Positions 9,501 to 18,448 of a DNA stretch of 64,000 bases are shown here, one piece after another; within the stretch, counting starts at the first letter, position 1; each line of letters opens with the position of its first letter. The stretch comes from Rubneribacter badeniensis. Its GTDB lineage: Bacteria > Actinomycetota > Coriobacteriia > Coriobacteriales > Eggerthellaceae. Under the pieces are notes generated by a model that was not told where the DNA came from, made no database searches, and was given only the letters and a program-made list of their open reading frames with translations. The stretch is from the NCBI RefSeq assembly GCF_002899695.1, contig NZ_PPEL01000004.1, positions 1-64,000 on the forward strand, read 5' to 3'. The translations under genes were made by a program, and so were the position numbers.

Positions 9501-10841
9501 CCGTATCTGCACATCGAGATGGACGAGCATTACTCGAAGGTGGGCGTCATCACCCGCATCGAGGCGTTCCTGAACGCCCTCGACCACTACGAGGCTCCCG
9601 ACGAGCGCGCCCTGCCTCTCGCCGCCCGCAAAGAGCTTTCGACGAAGGAATACTACACCTTCGCAACCCTGCTGGGCATGTCCCTCGCTGCCACCGATCC
9701 TGCCGCATCTTTCCCCGCGTCCGATGCCGCGGCGGGTGCTGCCCAGCTGCTGCTGCCCTCGTCGGAGGGGGCAGAGGCGGACGGGCAGTACGACCGCGTC
9801 ATCCGCAGCATTTTGGAGCGCACGGGGCGGCGCGACGTGCGCATCGTGGCACCCAGCCTGGAGAAGCTGCCGTGGGCGGTGAACGATGCAGCCGGCCTGT
9901 TCACGGCGCTGTTGGCGGGCGATGTCTGCTTCGCCGCCCCGCAGGAAGAGCGCGCTTCCCTTCTGCGGGATCTGCTGTCCGAATCCCTCACGCCCAAGCG
10001 CGTGCGCGAGGCGGCCGTTGACGTGGGCCGGCGGGCGGATGTTTCACGTGAAACATCCGCGGCGCGCACGCTCGCGGTGGTGGGCGAGTGGCCGTGCGTG
10101 TGCGGCGACGAACTGACGGGCGGCTTGTGGGAGCGCCTTGAGCGCGAGGGCTTTCGCTTGCTGCGGATGCCGCTGGCCGAGTACCTGCTGTTCCTCTGGC
10201 GCGACGCCGCGGACGAGGACGCGCGCGAGCGCTCGCGCAAGCAGTTCTTCCTCGATCAGGTGTCGCCGAAAGCGGTGCTGGACATGCCGTCGCTCGACTC
10301 CTGCGACTGTGCCGCTCGCGGCTCCTGCGATGCTTCGTGCGGGGCGTCCGGGGTTGGCGAGCGCGCGACGTCCGGGGTTGGCGAGCATGCGGCGTTCGAA
10401 GAGGTTTCACGTGAAACATCCGAAAGCGCCGCGCTCCTTTCTGCCTCTGCCCCTGCCCCCATCCCCGCAAAGCCCGCCGAGCCGCCCTACGAGGAAAAAC
10501 TCGCGGTCCTCGACGCCTACGAGCGGCAGCTGCGCGAAGTCCACCGCCTCCTTGGGAGCGCGTCGCCGTACAGCGAGGGCATCGACGCGCTGCGCGAGGC
10601 CGCCGAAAAGGCGCTCGGCAGCTACCGCGGTGCGAACGGCCGCTACCGGGCTGCGAAGGAGCGCCTGATGGCGCCGCGCGTGAGCGGCATCATCACCGCC
10701 GCATCGATGTACGAGAACACCGACATCGTCCTCAAACTGCTGGAGGATCCCGTCGGCGCTCCCGTCCTGCGCCTCTCCTTCGACGGCACCTTGGACCAGT
10801 CCGTGGAAGAGAAGCTGCGCTCCTTCCTCTACTACCTGTGA
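6594..10841 (+). CDS. 2-hydroxyacyl-CoA dehydratase activase-type protein (BadF/BcrA ASKHA + DUF2229)
   Basis: This is a 1415-residue fusion. Two BadF/BadG/BcrA ASKHA ATPase domains are visible: IEAGAASVKLAAL with CAAGTGSFFEDQM, then GVDVGSTSTNLVLLDEEG with VCAAGTGSFVEEQ and FEIGGQDSKYIAL. They are followed by a DUF2229 region (VGIPRCLMLHKLFPLANAFF, QGEVCYPVKLVYGHMEQL) and a dehydratase-subunit-like C-terminus. Such proteins activate or resemble radical 2-hydroxyacyl-CoA dehydratases through an Fe-S cluster. GTG 6594 has a GGAG 7 bp upstream. The frame is open to 6399, but that leader is Arg/Ala/Gly filler. Low-complexity linkers lie at about 7370-7560 and 10010-10480. The second linker contains two parS-like palindromes encoding VSRETS. 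Confidence 0.87.
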   Translation: MTDRYTVGIEAGAASVKLAALAESGELAWTWRRAHKGDVAACLREGMAALASALPPEGCAGFMLTGGGAALVRERFPEAPVLEDVPALTRGAALLAPEARSIVCLGAQNAFFVTGFADGAPPRFAMNEGCAAGTGSFFEDQMGRLGLPLEEYSALVGRAQSVPRLSGRCSVFAKTDIIHRQQEGVAVEDILLGLCFAVVKSFKATIVRGLPVDAPVLLTGGALLNAGVVRAVREVFKLGEGELVAREECLFAQAAGAAAAAWDAARAGAAGGGAPDGGKARAGKAGGMLGSGEARAGAACGSAPDGARTIGAADAATPRAASLDDLHAALGAAAAQGDLPRLGALPPAPLDSGPGFRALPRPWPADADGLTPCILGVDVGSTSTNLVLLDEEGRLLDAQYLRTRGNPQQAVREGLASLRERLGAEVRVAAVGVTGSGRTLIGELIGADAVRDEITAQARAAVAADPLADTVFEIGGQDSKYIALANGQVADFQMNKVCAAGTGSFVEEQAARLGIPLGEYGALALSAKAPVDLGERCTVFVETAIHAALAKGASRADIAAGLALSIVRNYLNKVVGGKPVGRRVVLQGGVAYNPAIVAAFRQFYGEALTVSPWFAVSGAVGAALLARELLHAGGLPEGTAFRGFSLERPARVRRAVSREEVAANRAFFRKSAALYLEGYDPTIDPGKKTVGIPRCLMLHKLFPLANAFFRQLGYNVVLTDASTEDTVRLAQQEAQGEVCYPVKLVYGHMEQLARRGVDYVFMPSMHTIRHVRSKVAHNYACPYMQVAPRMVARALRLEERGVTLVSPLMNMDFGQEALAEALLGVGAQLGHTPEESARAMMAGGFAVQEFTRKTEALGEELLGSLAPGERVLVLVTRQYNTADPALNMNIADALIDRGQKVITVSHLHAHDLDISADHPRMYWPFGQHLLSGAKLVRCDPRLFAVYLTNHGCGPDTMVSHLFAEEMGDKPYLHIEMDEHYSKVGVITRIEAFLNALDHYEAPDERALPLAARKELSTKEYYTFATLLGMSLAATDPAASFPASDAAAGAAQLLLPSSEGAEADGQYDRVIRSILERTGRRDVRIVAPSLEKLPWAVNDAAGLFTALLAGDVCFAAPQEERASLLRDLLSESLTPKRVREAAVDVGRRADVSRETSAARTLAVVGEWPCVCGDELTGGLWERLEREGFRLLRMPLAEYLLFLWRDAADEDARERSRKQFFLDQVSPKAVLDMPSLDSCDCAARGSCDASCGASGVGERATSGVGEHAAFEEVSRETSESAALLSASAPAPIPAKPAEPPYEEKLAVLDAYERQLREVHRLLGSASPYSEGIDALREAAEKALGSYRGANGRYRAAKERLMAPRVSGIITAASMYENTDIVLKLLEDPVGAPVLRLSFDGTLDQSVEEKLRSFLYYL
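10040..10055. other. parS-like ParB-binding site, perfect consensus
   Basis: TGTTTCACGTGAAACA matches the bacterial parS consensus TGTTNCACGTGAAACA at every position. It is the core of a longer perfect 26-bp palindrome at 10035-10060. It lies inside the activase-like gene, where it encodes VSRETS in a linker with little other sequence constraint. parS sites are bound by ParB for chromosome segregation and are usually concentrated near the replication origin. Confidence 0.82.
10403..10418. other. Second parS-like site (15/16 match)
   Basis: GGTTTCACGTGAAACA differs from the parS consensus only at the first base. It lies 363 bp from the first site, in the same gene and the same reading frame, and again encodes VSRETS. 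Just upstream, a GTCCGGGGTTGGCGAGC direct repeat occurs twice (about 10347-10385). Confidence 0.75.
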
Positions 10842-10877
10842 GCGTGCGAGCGCCATCTGGCGAATGGCGCCCGCACC

Positions 10878-13800
10878 TCATCGGCGGGAGCCGGTGCGCT
10901 CGATCTTGGCGGCAAGCGCGACCGCCGCAACGGCGCCGAGGGCCGCCAAGGCGAGCGCGGCAAGCGCGGCGGTCCATTGGATGGCCGGGTCGCCGAGGGG
11001 CGCGAGGGGGCTGCCCGCGCTTGTCCCGCCCCCTGCGTTGCCGGACGCGTTCCCGCCCTTGTCTCCCGCCCCGCCATCGGCGGGCGGTTGCGGTTCGGGC
11101 TCCGGCTCGGGGGTGGGCTCGGGACCCGGCCCCGGGCCCGGCTCTGGGTCGGGCTGCGTGTAGCTGTTGTGGAACACCACGCGGTTTTGAAGGGCGTCCT
11201 CCCCGGTCGGGTACTCCACGATGGCGGCCATCCTGTGCCCGCCGCTCGCATCCTCCTCCCGTACGACATGCACCATGATGGTCTGCACGCGCGCGTCGTA
11301 GGTCATCCCGTCAAGCGTGGCTGTGGCTCCGTCCTCGCTGTAGCGAGCGCCCTCGGGGATGTTCTGCCGTACCTCGTAGGCGAACGTCTGGCCCGCCAGA
11401 TCGTCGTCGTGCGCGATCTCGGCCGACCCGAACGTGAACAGCCCGCCCGCGTTGCCCGCTTCCGAGAGCTTGGGCCGCGGCGCACGGTCGGCATTGTCGC
11501 CCACGGCTTCGATGCGGAACGTGAACAGGTCGTTTTCCAAAGGCCGCGTGCCGCTCTCGTCGGTGTAGTCCACCGCGCCGTCGAAGGAGGCGAACGCGGA
11601 ATCCGCGTAGGCGTTGCCGAAGCGCGCGGCCAGCCCGCTTCCACCCACGCCTTCGGCGGGCTCGCCCGCGTCGTCGGTGACGGCGGTAAGCGTGGGCGAG
11701 GCGACGAGGTGTCCCTGCCCGTCGGAGGCAACGGCCACCGTGAGCGTGTAGAGCGCGCTCGAGTAGTCGATGCCGCTCGCCGCGTTGCCGCCCGTGTCCG
11801 CGGTCTGCTCGAACAGGCTGTACTCGTAGGTGCCGGGTTCGGTGAACGCGATGTCGCCGAACGCCTTCTCCACGGTGCTGCCCGCGGCGACAGCCTTTTG
11901 CGCGGCCGCATCGAACGCGTTGATGGAAACCGTGCTGGACGGCGGCAGCGGCGCGCCCGCCGCAAGGGGCTTGCCCTCCGCGTCCACGGCGCGCACGCCG
12001 CGCAGCGCGAACGTGAACGCGTCGTCCTCCTGCCAGTCGCGCCCGGTGAGGACCTTCTGCACGGTGAGGCCGGACAGCACGGCGGCCTCGTCGTCGTAGC
12101 TGTTTTGGAACGTCGGCCCCTCGCTGACCGCGAACGCGAGCGTGCCCGTGCCGTCCGCGTCGGTGCCCACCACGTCCACGCGGTGCTGGCCGGTGTCGTA
12201 GGTCACGCCGCCCGCGGAAAAGCCGGTGTCGGCCGTGGCGTTCTCGGGGATGCTCTCGCTCACGATGAACGACCGCCGCACCTCGCCGCCCAGCGGCACG
12301 CTCGCGCTGAGGGCGGGGAAGGCGACGGTGCCGTCCGCGGCGTTGCGGGCGACGATCTCCTGCCCGATGGGGGCCTCCGTGGCGGGGTCGATCTCCTGCG
12401 CGATGAACGTGAACGCGCCGGCTTCGAGCGCCGCTCCCGCGAGGCTTTTGTGCGCGACGAGCGCGAAGGTGCCCGATGACGTGCGGTATTCGTTCACGAA
12501 CGCGATGCCGGGCGCGGATTGGCCGTCCACCCGGTACGCGATGGACGAGATGGACAGCTGCCCGCGCGCGTCCTGCGCCACGGTGACGGTCACCTCGAAA
12601 GCGCGCTCGTCGTAGGTGACGCCCGGCAGCGGTTCGGTGCCGTCGGGCACATGCTCCCGCACCACGTAGGTGTAGGTGCCCGGCTTGCTTACCTGCAGCC
12701 CACGCAGCGTGAAGCCGGTGGCCACGCCCGCGCTCGCGGCGCGGTTCACGGCCGTGATGGGATTGCCGTCCGCATCGAGGACGGGCGTGGCGCCGTCGGC
12801 CTCGTACAGCTGGAACGCGAACTCGCCGGCCGCCTCGTTGCGGCCGCGCAGCACCTCCGTGCCCGCAAGTTCGATGGCGGCGGGCGCGTACTCCTTGCGG
12901 TTGGTGAAGGTGGCGACGGCGGTTTCGTCGGCCGCGACGGTTCCTTCCGCGCCAACGGCCTCCGTGTCGTACCCTTCGGCTGTAAGGCTCTGCTCGCTTG
13001 CCGTGTAGGTGGTTTGCGCGGGCAGGCCCTTTATGGTGAGCGTGGCGGGGGCGGGCAGCTCCACGCGCGCGATGCCGTTTTCGAACGCGACGGTTTGCGG
13101 GGAGGATGCACCGTCCGGGCCCTCGAGCGCGGCCTCGAACGTGCCCGTCAGGGGCGCGCCCTGCCCGTCGCGCGCGGCGATGGAGAACGCGAACGTGCGG
13201 CCCGCCGCGGCCTCGTCCTCCGCGGCGTTGCCGGCGACTTGCTTCGTGATCGCGAGGTTGCCGAACGCGTCCTTCGCGTTCGCGAAGTACACGCCCACGG
13301 CGGCCTCGGAGGCGAGCGTGCCCTCGTGCACGTACCCCTCCTGCAAGCTGCCGCTCTGGTCGCTGCCGGAGTAGATGGTGTAGCCGTCCGCGATGAGGGC
13401 TTCCGCGCCGATCTCGGTGACGGTGAACGCGGCATCGGAATCCAGCCCTTCGATGAGCAGACCCTCGTTGTGGTGGAGCGTTACCTCGGCGGTGCCCGCG
13501 GCGCTGTTGGCCGCCGCGCCGAGGTTGTTCGCGGCGTCGGCTTCCGCATCGGGGTCGTCCTCGGCGCTGTTGGTCACGCCGGGGTCGCCCGTGCTGCCGC
13601 TGTCTGCGTCAGGGGTGCCTTCATCCGCAGGGCTGCTTGCATCCGCATCGTCGTATGCAGCTTCCGCGTCGGGGTCGCCCGCGGTGTGGGGCGTGCCGCC
13701 GTCCGCGTCCGCGTTTCCGGCTGCGGCCGCCGCGCGGGTGAACGTGACGCGTTCTGTGGCGGTGGAGCCGTCGGGCAGGTAGCGCACGGCGTCGAATACG

Positions 13801-16800
13801 CGCTCTTGCTCCTCGGGCGCGCCGCTTGCGAACAGGCCCTCCACGTCCACGGCGAAAGTGTAGGCGGCTTGCTTGTCGCCCGCGTTGCCGCCCACGAGCT
13901 TCGCGATGCCCAGCGAGCCGGGTTGCTTCACGTTGGTGAAGCGCGCCGCGGCCGGCTCGGGGCCGATCACGCCCTCGGCGTTCTCCCGCTTCACGATGTA
14001 GTGGTCGGACGCGTAGTCGGCCTCCTCGATGGCGTAGCGGGTGCCCTGCAGAAGCCCGTCTGCGGAAAGCGTCTGGCCGCCCTTCAGCGCCACGGTGAAG
14101 CGGCCCTGCGCGTCGAGCGCGGCTTGGCCGGGGGTGGAGCTTCCGTCCGCGTCGGTCACCGTGTAGTCCACGGTGCCGGAAAGGGGCGTGCCCGCGCCGT
14201 CTTGAAGCGTCACGGTGAAGTCGAACGCCTTGTCCGCGTCGGCCTGCGTGCCCGACACCTGCTTGGCGAGGGTCAGCGCGCCGTAGAGCCAGCGCGCGTT
14301 CGTGAACGTGAGCGCGTCGGACTGTTCGGCCGTCTCGATGCGGCCGGTGCCGTCGCTCTCCGCGGTCGCGCCGCCGTCCGTCGCCTTCTGGATGGTCATC
14401 TCGTATCCGTCCGCGTCGGTTTCCCGCACGGCGTAGGCGGTGCCCACCGGCAGCCCGCTTACGGTGATGGACTGGCCGGATGCGAGGAACAGCGGCGCGC
14501 TGCCCTCCAGGGTGAGCTCGCCGTTCTCGTCGGCCGTGGCGGTGCCGGTGGCATCTGCGCCTCCCGCGCTGCCGCCCAGCGCCAACGTGTAGGGGAAGTC
14601 GCCCGAAAGCGGCGCGCCGTTCGCGTCCGTCAGCTTCACTGCGAACGCGAAGGTGCGCGCGGGCTCAGCGCCGTTGCCCGCCACCTGCTTCGACAGCGTG
14701 AGCGCGCCCGCCTGCTTCGTGTTGGTGAACGCCGCCTCGGTGCGCGTGTCGGCCGCGATGGAGCCGCTTGCCATGTTGCCGTCCGCGCGTTGGTTGTCAT
14801 CGGCGCTCGCGTCCGTCTCGCCGCTTGCGCGCTGTCTTCCCTCGTTTGCACCCTCGTCCTCGCTCGCGCCGTTCGCGCTTCCGTCCGTCTCGCCGTCCGC
14901 GCGCTGGCCATCTGTGTCGGCGCTCGCGCCGTCCGCGTCGCCAACCGTCTCGCCGCCCGCCTCCGTCCGCACGACGACCGACGGCTTGAAGCCGCCCGCC
15001 TCCGCATCCAGCTCCTCCACGGTGAAGCGGGTGTTCTCGGGCAGGTCGGCCAGCGTCAGGGACTGCCCGTCCGCAAGGCTCACCTGCGCGGACCCTTGCG
15101 CGTCCAGCGTCAGAAGCCCGCTTTCCGCACCGCCTGCGCCCTGCAAAGCAACCGCGCCGGAAAGCGGTGAGCCCGCCTCGTCGGCCAGCGTGATGCGGAA
15201 GGCGAACTCCCGCGCGCGGTCGGCGGCGGTGATCGGCGAGGACGTGCCGCCCGCTGCCAGCGTCTTCGACACGGCCAGCGAGCCGGTTTTCTGCGCGGGC
15301 GCGAGCGCCAACACGCCGTTGTTGCCGAGGCGCGCCGTGAGCAGCGTGCGGTCTGCCGCCTGGTACTCCGAGACGGAGATGGTCTTCACGTAAGGTGCGG
15401 TGGCGGTGGCGTTCGGATGCTTCGCGTAGTCGGCCAGCACGGCCGACACCTTGAACTTCGGCGTGCCGGCCAGCACGAAGTAGTTCCCCTGCGCGTCGGC
15501 GTGGAAGTGGCGCGCCAACTCGTCGCCGGAGAACGACACCTCGTAGGGGTCGAACGCGCGCACGGCCTCAGCGGGTGCGCCCGCGGTGCTGGACAAGCCG
15601 CTTGCCGTGTAGTACGTGTCGGGGAAGTAGTAGGTCGCGCCCGTCTGCGGCGGCGAGGTCAGCGGTTCGAGCTGGCTTTCGGCGGGATGCCCGTCGGCGG
15701 GGACCGCCTCGCCGGGTTTCAGCTGGTACAGCGGCGTGTCCTTCGTGAACGTGTAGTAGGAGTTTGCGACGTTCACGAGGGAGTTCATGGTCGATTCGGC
15801 CACGATGCCGCCCGCCCCCGCGCCGTCTTCGTGGAACGCGCCTACGTACAGCGCGAAGTTCCCGGAGGCGTCGGTGGGCGCGTCGTCGCCCAGCACCGCG
15901 CGCAGTTCCTCGGCGCTCACCTCCTCGCCCGCGGCCAACCGGTCGGCGAGCGCGGCCACGTCGTCGCGCGGGCCCACCTCGTACACGAGGCGCAGCGGGT
16001 AGGTGTCAAGTGCATCCTCGTCAAGTTCCATCTGCGCCCCTCCGTCGGCGCGCTCGGTCACGAACGCCTCGCGTGCGGGGATGCTGTCGGGCGGGATGCT
16101 GAACAGCACGCGCTGGCCGCCATCGTCAAGGCTCGTCTCCACCATGACCATGAAGTCGTACAGGGGCACGTCGGAGCCGGTGTACTGGTTTTCGAGGTTT
16201 CCGATGTAGAAGTAGGTTTGGCATACGGCCGCCGCTCCGGCCGCGCGGGCGGCCTCGATGCGCTGCCGCGTGGAGGCGTCCACGCTCTCGGACGTTTGCC
16301 ACTTCCCGGTTTCCACGGCGGCCACCTCCGCGTTTTTGGCGAAGCGGTAGGGGTCGCGTTCGCCCGCCACCAGCTGGTGGTCGGCATCCACGTAGTAGGC
16401 GGCGAAGTTCGAGAAGTCGTCCTCGCCGGACCACGCCACCTGACCCTCGGCCCGCGCGTCGTTCATAAGGTAGTACGCCGACCACCAGTCGATGCCGTAG
16501 CGCAGCTGCAGAAAGCGCAGCACGAGCGAGAGCCGTTCGGACGCCTCGAGATCCCACGGGTCGGCCAGCGCGGTCGTCACCGCGCGGGCGGCCTTCGAGC
16601 CGTCGATCAGCCGCCCGTCGAACAGGATGCCCTCCACACGCTCCACGTTCATGAACGCGCCCAGGTCATCCTCCATGTTGAAGCGGTCGGCGGGGTCGTC
16701 GGGCGTCGCGGCGTTCTCGTTGACGGGGGAGTGGTACTCGAAGCTGAGGATGGTGTCCACCGCGCCGTCGAACGCGCCGGCGAGCGAGCTGGCGTCGAGG

Positions 16801-18173
16801 GCGGGAAACGACCGGTCCACTGCGGTGAACGCGTAATCGTTCTGAATGCTCACAAGGCCGTTTTGAGGATTGGGGAAGGCGATGTCCAGCTCGCGCAAGC
16901 TGCCCAGCCCCGCGCCGTAGAGCCCAAGGGTGACGCTCGGCGCGCCCTGCGCGGCGGCTTCGGCGTAGCGCGCGCGGGCCTCCTCGATGTTTTGGCGCAG
17001 GTTCACGGTGGCCCCGCCCGCAGTGTCCTCCACTGTCATCGACTTCTGCACGGAGGCCGGCTCCAGCACGTAGTCGCTGATCCCCGACGTGCGAAAGCCC
17101 ACGGTGTAGAAGTTCAGGCTTTGGCCGGAGGGTTGGTAGGCGACGTTTGCGCGCGCGGCCTCGTTCTGCATGGTGAGCAGCTGGGCCAGCGCGGTGTCGG
17201 ATCCGAATCCCACCACATGGTCGTCGCTGGGAAACGCGCCCAGAAAGCCGTTCGCCTCGGGGCTCTCGCCGGTGAACGCGGGCGGGTTCGCGATGTTCGT
17301 GTTCGCCGTAGTGGCGGTGGCGGTGCCCATGAACACGAGGTCGGGCACGCGCGGGACGCTCGCGGTGGACTGCGCGGCGGCTTCTTCCAGCAGCCCGCCC
17401 GCCGTGTGTAGCGCCAGCTGCGGGTAGGAATAGCTGGCGAAGCGGCCGTCGGCGGTTTGGATGCCGGGCGTTTCGGGCGTGGCGGCGATGGCGAGGCCGT
17501 TGCCGCCGCCGGGCAGCCCGCGGACGAACTTCACGTAGCGGCCCTCGGCGTCGGGCGCGTAGGTGTCGAGCGGCAGCATCACCGTGGTGTGCAGGTTGTA
17601 GCCGATCACGGCCACGCGGTTTTCGCCGTTTCTCGCCTCCTCTTCCATGAGGTGGCCGATGGCGCTGTTCAGCGCGTCGGCAAGATGCTCGGCGTGCGTT
17701 TTGCCGTCGTAGGTGAGCGAATCGAGCGTGGAGCCGAGGGGGATGACGAACACGATGTCGTGCGGGTTCACCTGCTCGGCGCGCACGGTGGAGGCCGACG
17801 ACATGGTGGAAAGGCTCACGAGGAAGTTGCGGTCGGGGTTCTCGAGCGTGGCGCCCGCAAGCCCCGCCGCTTCGGCTTCGGCTGCGCTCGCGTACACCGA
17901 CTTGTCCACCCAGAGGCGTCCGGACTCCTCGGTGGAGTAGGCGGGGCCGCCCGCTGCGTCCTGCACATCGAAGATGTCCATCCAGCTGTTGGCGGTGGAG
18001 GGGTCGGCCACTTTCGCAAGCGGTTGGGATGCGCGGGCGCCGCTGCTGGATGCGGCGGCAGCCGGGCCGCTGTCGCCGTCTGCGGGCGCGGCTAGCGCGG
18101 AGGCGGGGAGGAGCGTGGCCGCCAGCAGGCATGCGCAGACGATGCGGGCAAGCTTCGAGAGGGGAGTTTCCAT
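10878..18173 (-). CDS. Giant cell-wall-anchored adhesin (VWA-like, SpaA/Cna-B and FctA-like repeats)
   Basis: This is a 2431-residue surface protein. A Sec signal peptide (residues 1-28, LARIVCACLLAATLLPASALA) leads into a von Willebrand A-like head with RVAVIGYNLHTTVMLPL. Its first MIDAS position reads DIVFVIPLGS instead of DxSxS. From about residue 965 there are at least five SpaA/Cna-B-like repeats (GSLAVSKTLA, GALTLSKQVAG, GALTLAKQVSG, GSLGIAKLVGG, GNLAITKQVAG). Four FctA pilin-like repeats follow (about 1764, 1898, 2031, 2191). A Pro/Glu/Gly-rich wall spacer, a degenerate sorting motif LAPLGDP, a hydrophobic segment and ERTGSRR close the protein. ATG 18173 has GAGG upstream. It is probably pilin- or adhesin-like, stabilised by isopeptide bonds. 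Confidence 0.9.
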   Translation of the reverse strand: METPLSKLARIVCACLLAATLLPASALAAPADGDSGPAAAASSSGARASQPLAKVADPSTANSWMDIFDVQDAAGGPAYSTEESGRLWVDKSVYASAAEAEAAGLAGATLENPDRNFLVSLSTMSSASTVRAEQVNPHDIVFVIPLGSTLDSLTYDGKTHAEHLADALNSAIGHLMEEEARNGENRVAVIGYNLHTTVMLPLDTYAPDAEGRYVKFVRGLPGGGNGLAIAATPETPGIQTADGRFASYSYPQLALHTAGGLLEEAAAQSTASVPRVPDLVFMGTATATTANTNIANPPAFTGESPEANGFLGAFPSDDHVVGFGSDTALAQLLTMQNEAARANVAYQPSGQSLNFYTVGFRTSGISDYVLEPASVQKSMTVEDTAGGATVNLRQNIEEARARYAEAAAQGAPSVTLGLYGAGLGSLRELDIAFPNPQNGLVSIQNDYAFTAVDRSFPALDASSLAGAFDGAVDTILSFEYHSPVNENAATPDDPADRFNMEDDLGAFMNVERVEGILFDGRLIDGSKAARAVTTALADPWDLEASERLSLVLRFLQLRYGIDWWSAYYLMNDARAEGQVAWSGEDDFSNFAAYYVDADHQLVAGERDPYRFAKNAEVAAVETGKWQTSESVDASTRQRIEAARAAGAAAVCQTYFYIGNLENQYTGSDVPLYDFMVMVETSLDDGGQRVLFSIPPDSIPAREAFVTERADGGAQMELDEDALDTYPLRLVYEVGPRDDVAALADRLAAGEEVSAEELRAVLGDDAPTDASGNFALYVGAFHEDGAGAGGIVAESTMNSLVNVANSYYTFTKDTPLYQLKPGEAVPADGHPAESQLEPLTSPPQTGATYYFPDTYYTASGLSSTAGAPAEAVRAFDPYEVSFSGDELARHFHADAQGNYFVLAGTPKFKVSAVLADYAKHPNATATAPYVKTISVSEYQAADRTLLTARLGNNGVLALAPAQKTGSLAVSKTLAAGGTSSPITAADRAREFAFRITLADEAGSPLSGAVALQGAGGAESGLLTLDAQGSAQVSLADGQSLTLADLPENTRFTVEELDAEAGGFKPSVVVRTEAGGETVGDADGASADTDGQRADGETDGSANGASEDEGANEGRQRASGETDASADDNQRADGNMASGSIAADTRTEAAFTNTKQAGALTLSKQVAGNGAEPARTFAFAVKLTDANGAPLSGDFPYTLALGGSAGGADATGTATADENGELTLEGSAPLFLASGQSITVSGLPVGTAYAVRETDADGYEMTIQKATDGGATAESDGTGRIETAEQSDALTFTNARWLYGALTLAKQVSGTQADADKAFDFTVTLQDGAGTPLSGTVDYTVTDADGSSTPGQAALDAQGRFTVALKGGQTLSADGLLQGTRYAIEEADYASDHYIVKRENAEGVIGPEPAAARFTNVKQPGSLGIAKLVGGNAGDKQAAYTFAVDVEGLFASGAPEEQERVFDAVRYLPDGSTATERVTFTRAAAAAGNADADGGTPHTAGDPDAEAAYDDADASSPADEGTPDADSGSTGDPGVTNSAEDDPDAEADAANNLGAAANSAAGTAEVTLHHNEGLLIEGLDSDAAFTVTEIGAEALIADGYTIYSGSDQSGSLQEGYVHEGTLASEAAVGVYFANAKDAFGNLAITKQVAGNAAEDEAAAGRTFAFSIAARDGQGAPLTGTFEAALEGPDGASSPQTVAFENGIARVELPAPATLTIKGLPAQTTYTASEQSLTAEGYDTEAVGAEGTVAADETAVATFTNRKEYAPAAIELAGTEVLRGRNEAAGEFAFQLYEADGATPVLDADGNPITAVNRAASAGVATGFTLRGLQVSKPGTYTYVVREHVPDGTEPLPGVTYDERAFEVTVTVAQDARGQLSISSIAYRVDGQSAPGIAFVNEYRTSSGTFALVAHKSLAGAALEAGAFTFIAQEIDPATEAPIGQEIVARNAADGTVAFPALSASVPLGGEVRRSFIVSESIPENATADTGFSAGGVTYDTGQHRVDVVGTDADGTGTLAFAVSEGPTFQNSYDDEAAVLSGLTVQKVLTGRDWQEDDAFTFALRGVRAVDAEGKPLAAGAPLPPSSTVSINAFDAAAQKAVAAGSTVEKAFGDIAFTEPGTYEYSLFEQTADTGGNAASGIDYSSALYTLTVAVASDGQGHLVASPTLTAVTDDAGEPAEGVGGSGLAARFGNAYADSAFASFDGAVDYTDESGTRPLENDLFTFRIEAVGDNADRAPRPKLSEAGNAGGLFTFGSAEIAHDDDLAGQTFAYEVRQNIPEGARYSEDGATATLDGMTYDARVQTIMVHVVREEDASGGHRMAAIVEYPTGEDALQNRVVFHNSYTQPDPEPGPGPGPEPTPEPEPEPQPPADGGAGDKGGNASGNAGGGTSAGSPLAPLGDPAIQWTAALAALALAALGAVAAVALAAKIERTGSRR

Positions 18174-18187
18174 GATGCCTCGTTTCC

Positions 18188-18207
18188 ACGCCCCTTTCAG
18201 GGGGCGT
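18188..18207. promoter_or_regulatory. Short hairpin in the adhesin 5' leader
   Basis: ACGCCCC and GGGGCGT are separated by TTTCAG, 15 bp upstream of the adhesin ATG at 18173 and next to its GAGG. On the - strand a possible extended -10 (TGCTACACT) lies just upstream at 18231-18239. The hairpin could affect translation, but this is only inferred. Confidence 0.4.
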
Positions 18208-18448
18208 TCGTTGGCGAGAGGGTTTTCATCAGTGTAGCAGTCGATTTCCCTTCGCCTCCGTTTCGGAACCGTCCCGACATCTCCTGTTTGCCAATCGCGG
18301 CTCAAGGAGGCGAAGGGCGCGGCGGTCGTCGACGGGAGCCCGCATCTCGTGGGGCTTCCCTGCTTTGTTTTCCCTCGATGCTGTGTTGCAGGTGCGCGGA
18401 CGGGGGAATTGCTCTATTATATTCTCGGACGAGAAGGGAGCGCTTCCC

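Noticed and set aside
12519-17411. Long + strand open frames opposite the adhesin
   Set aside because: The - strand adhesin has a signal peptide, repeats and sorting signal. The + frames give Gly/Arg/Ala/Val-rich sequence with no features.
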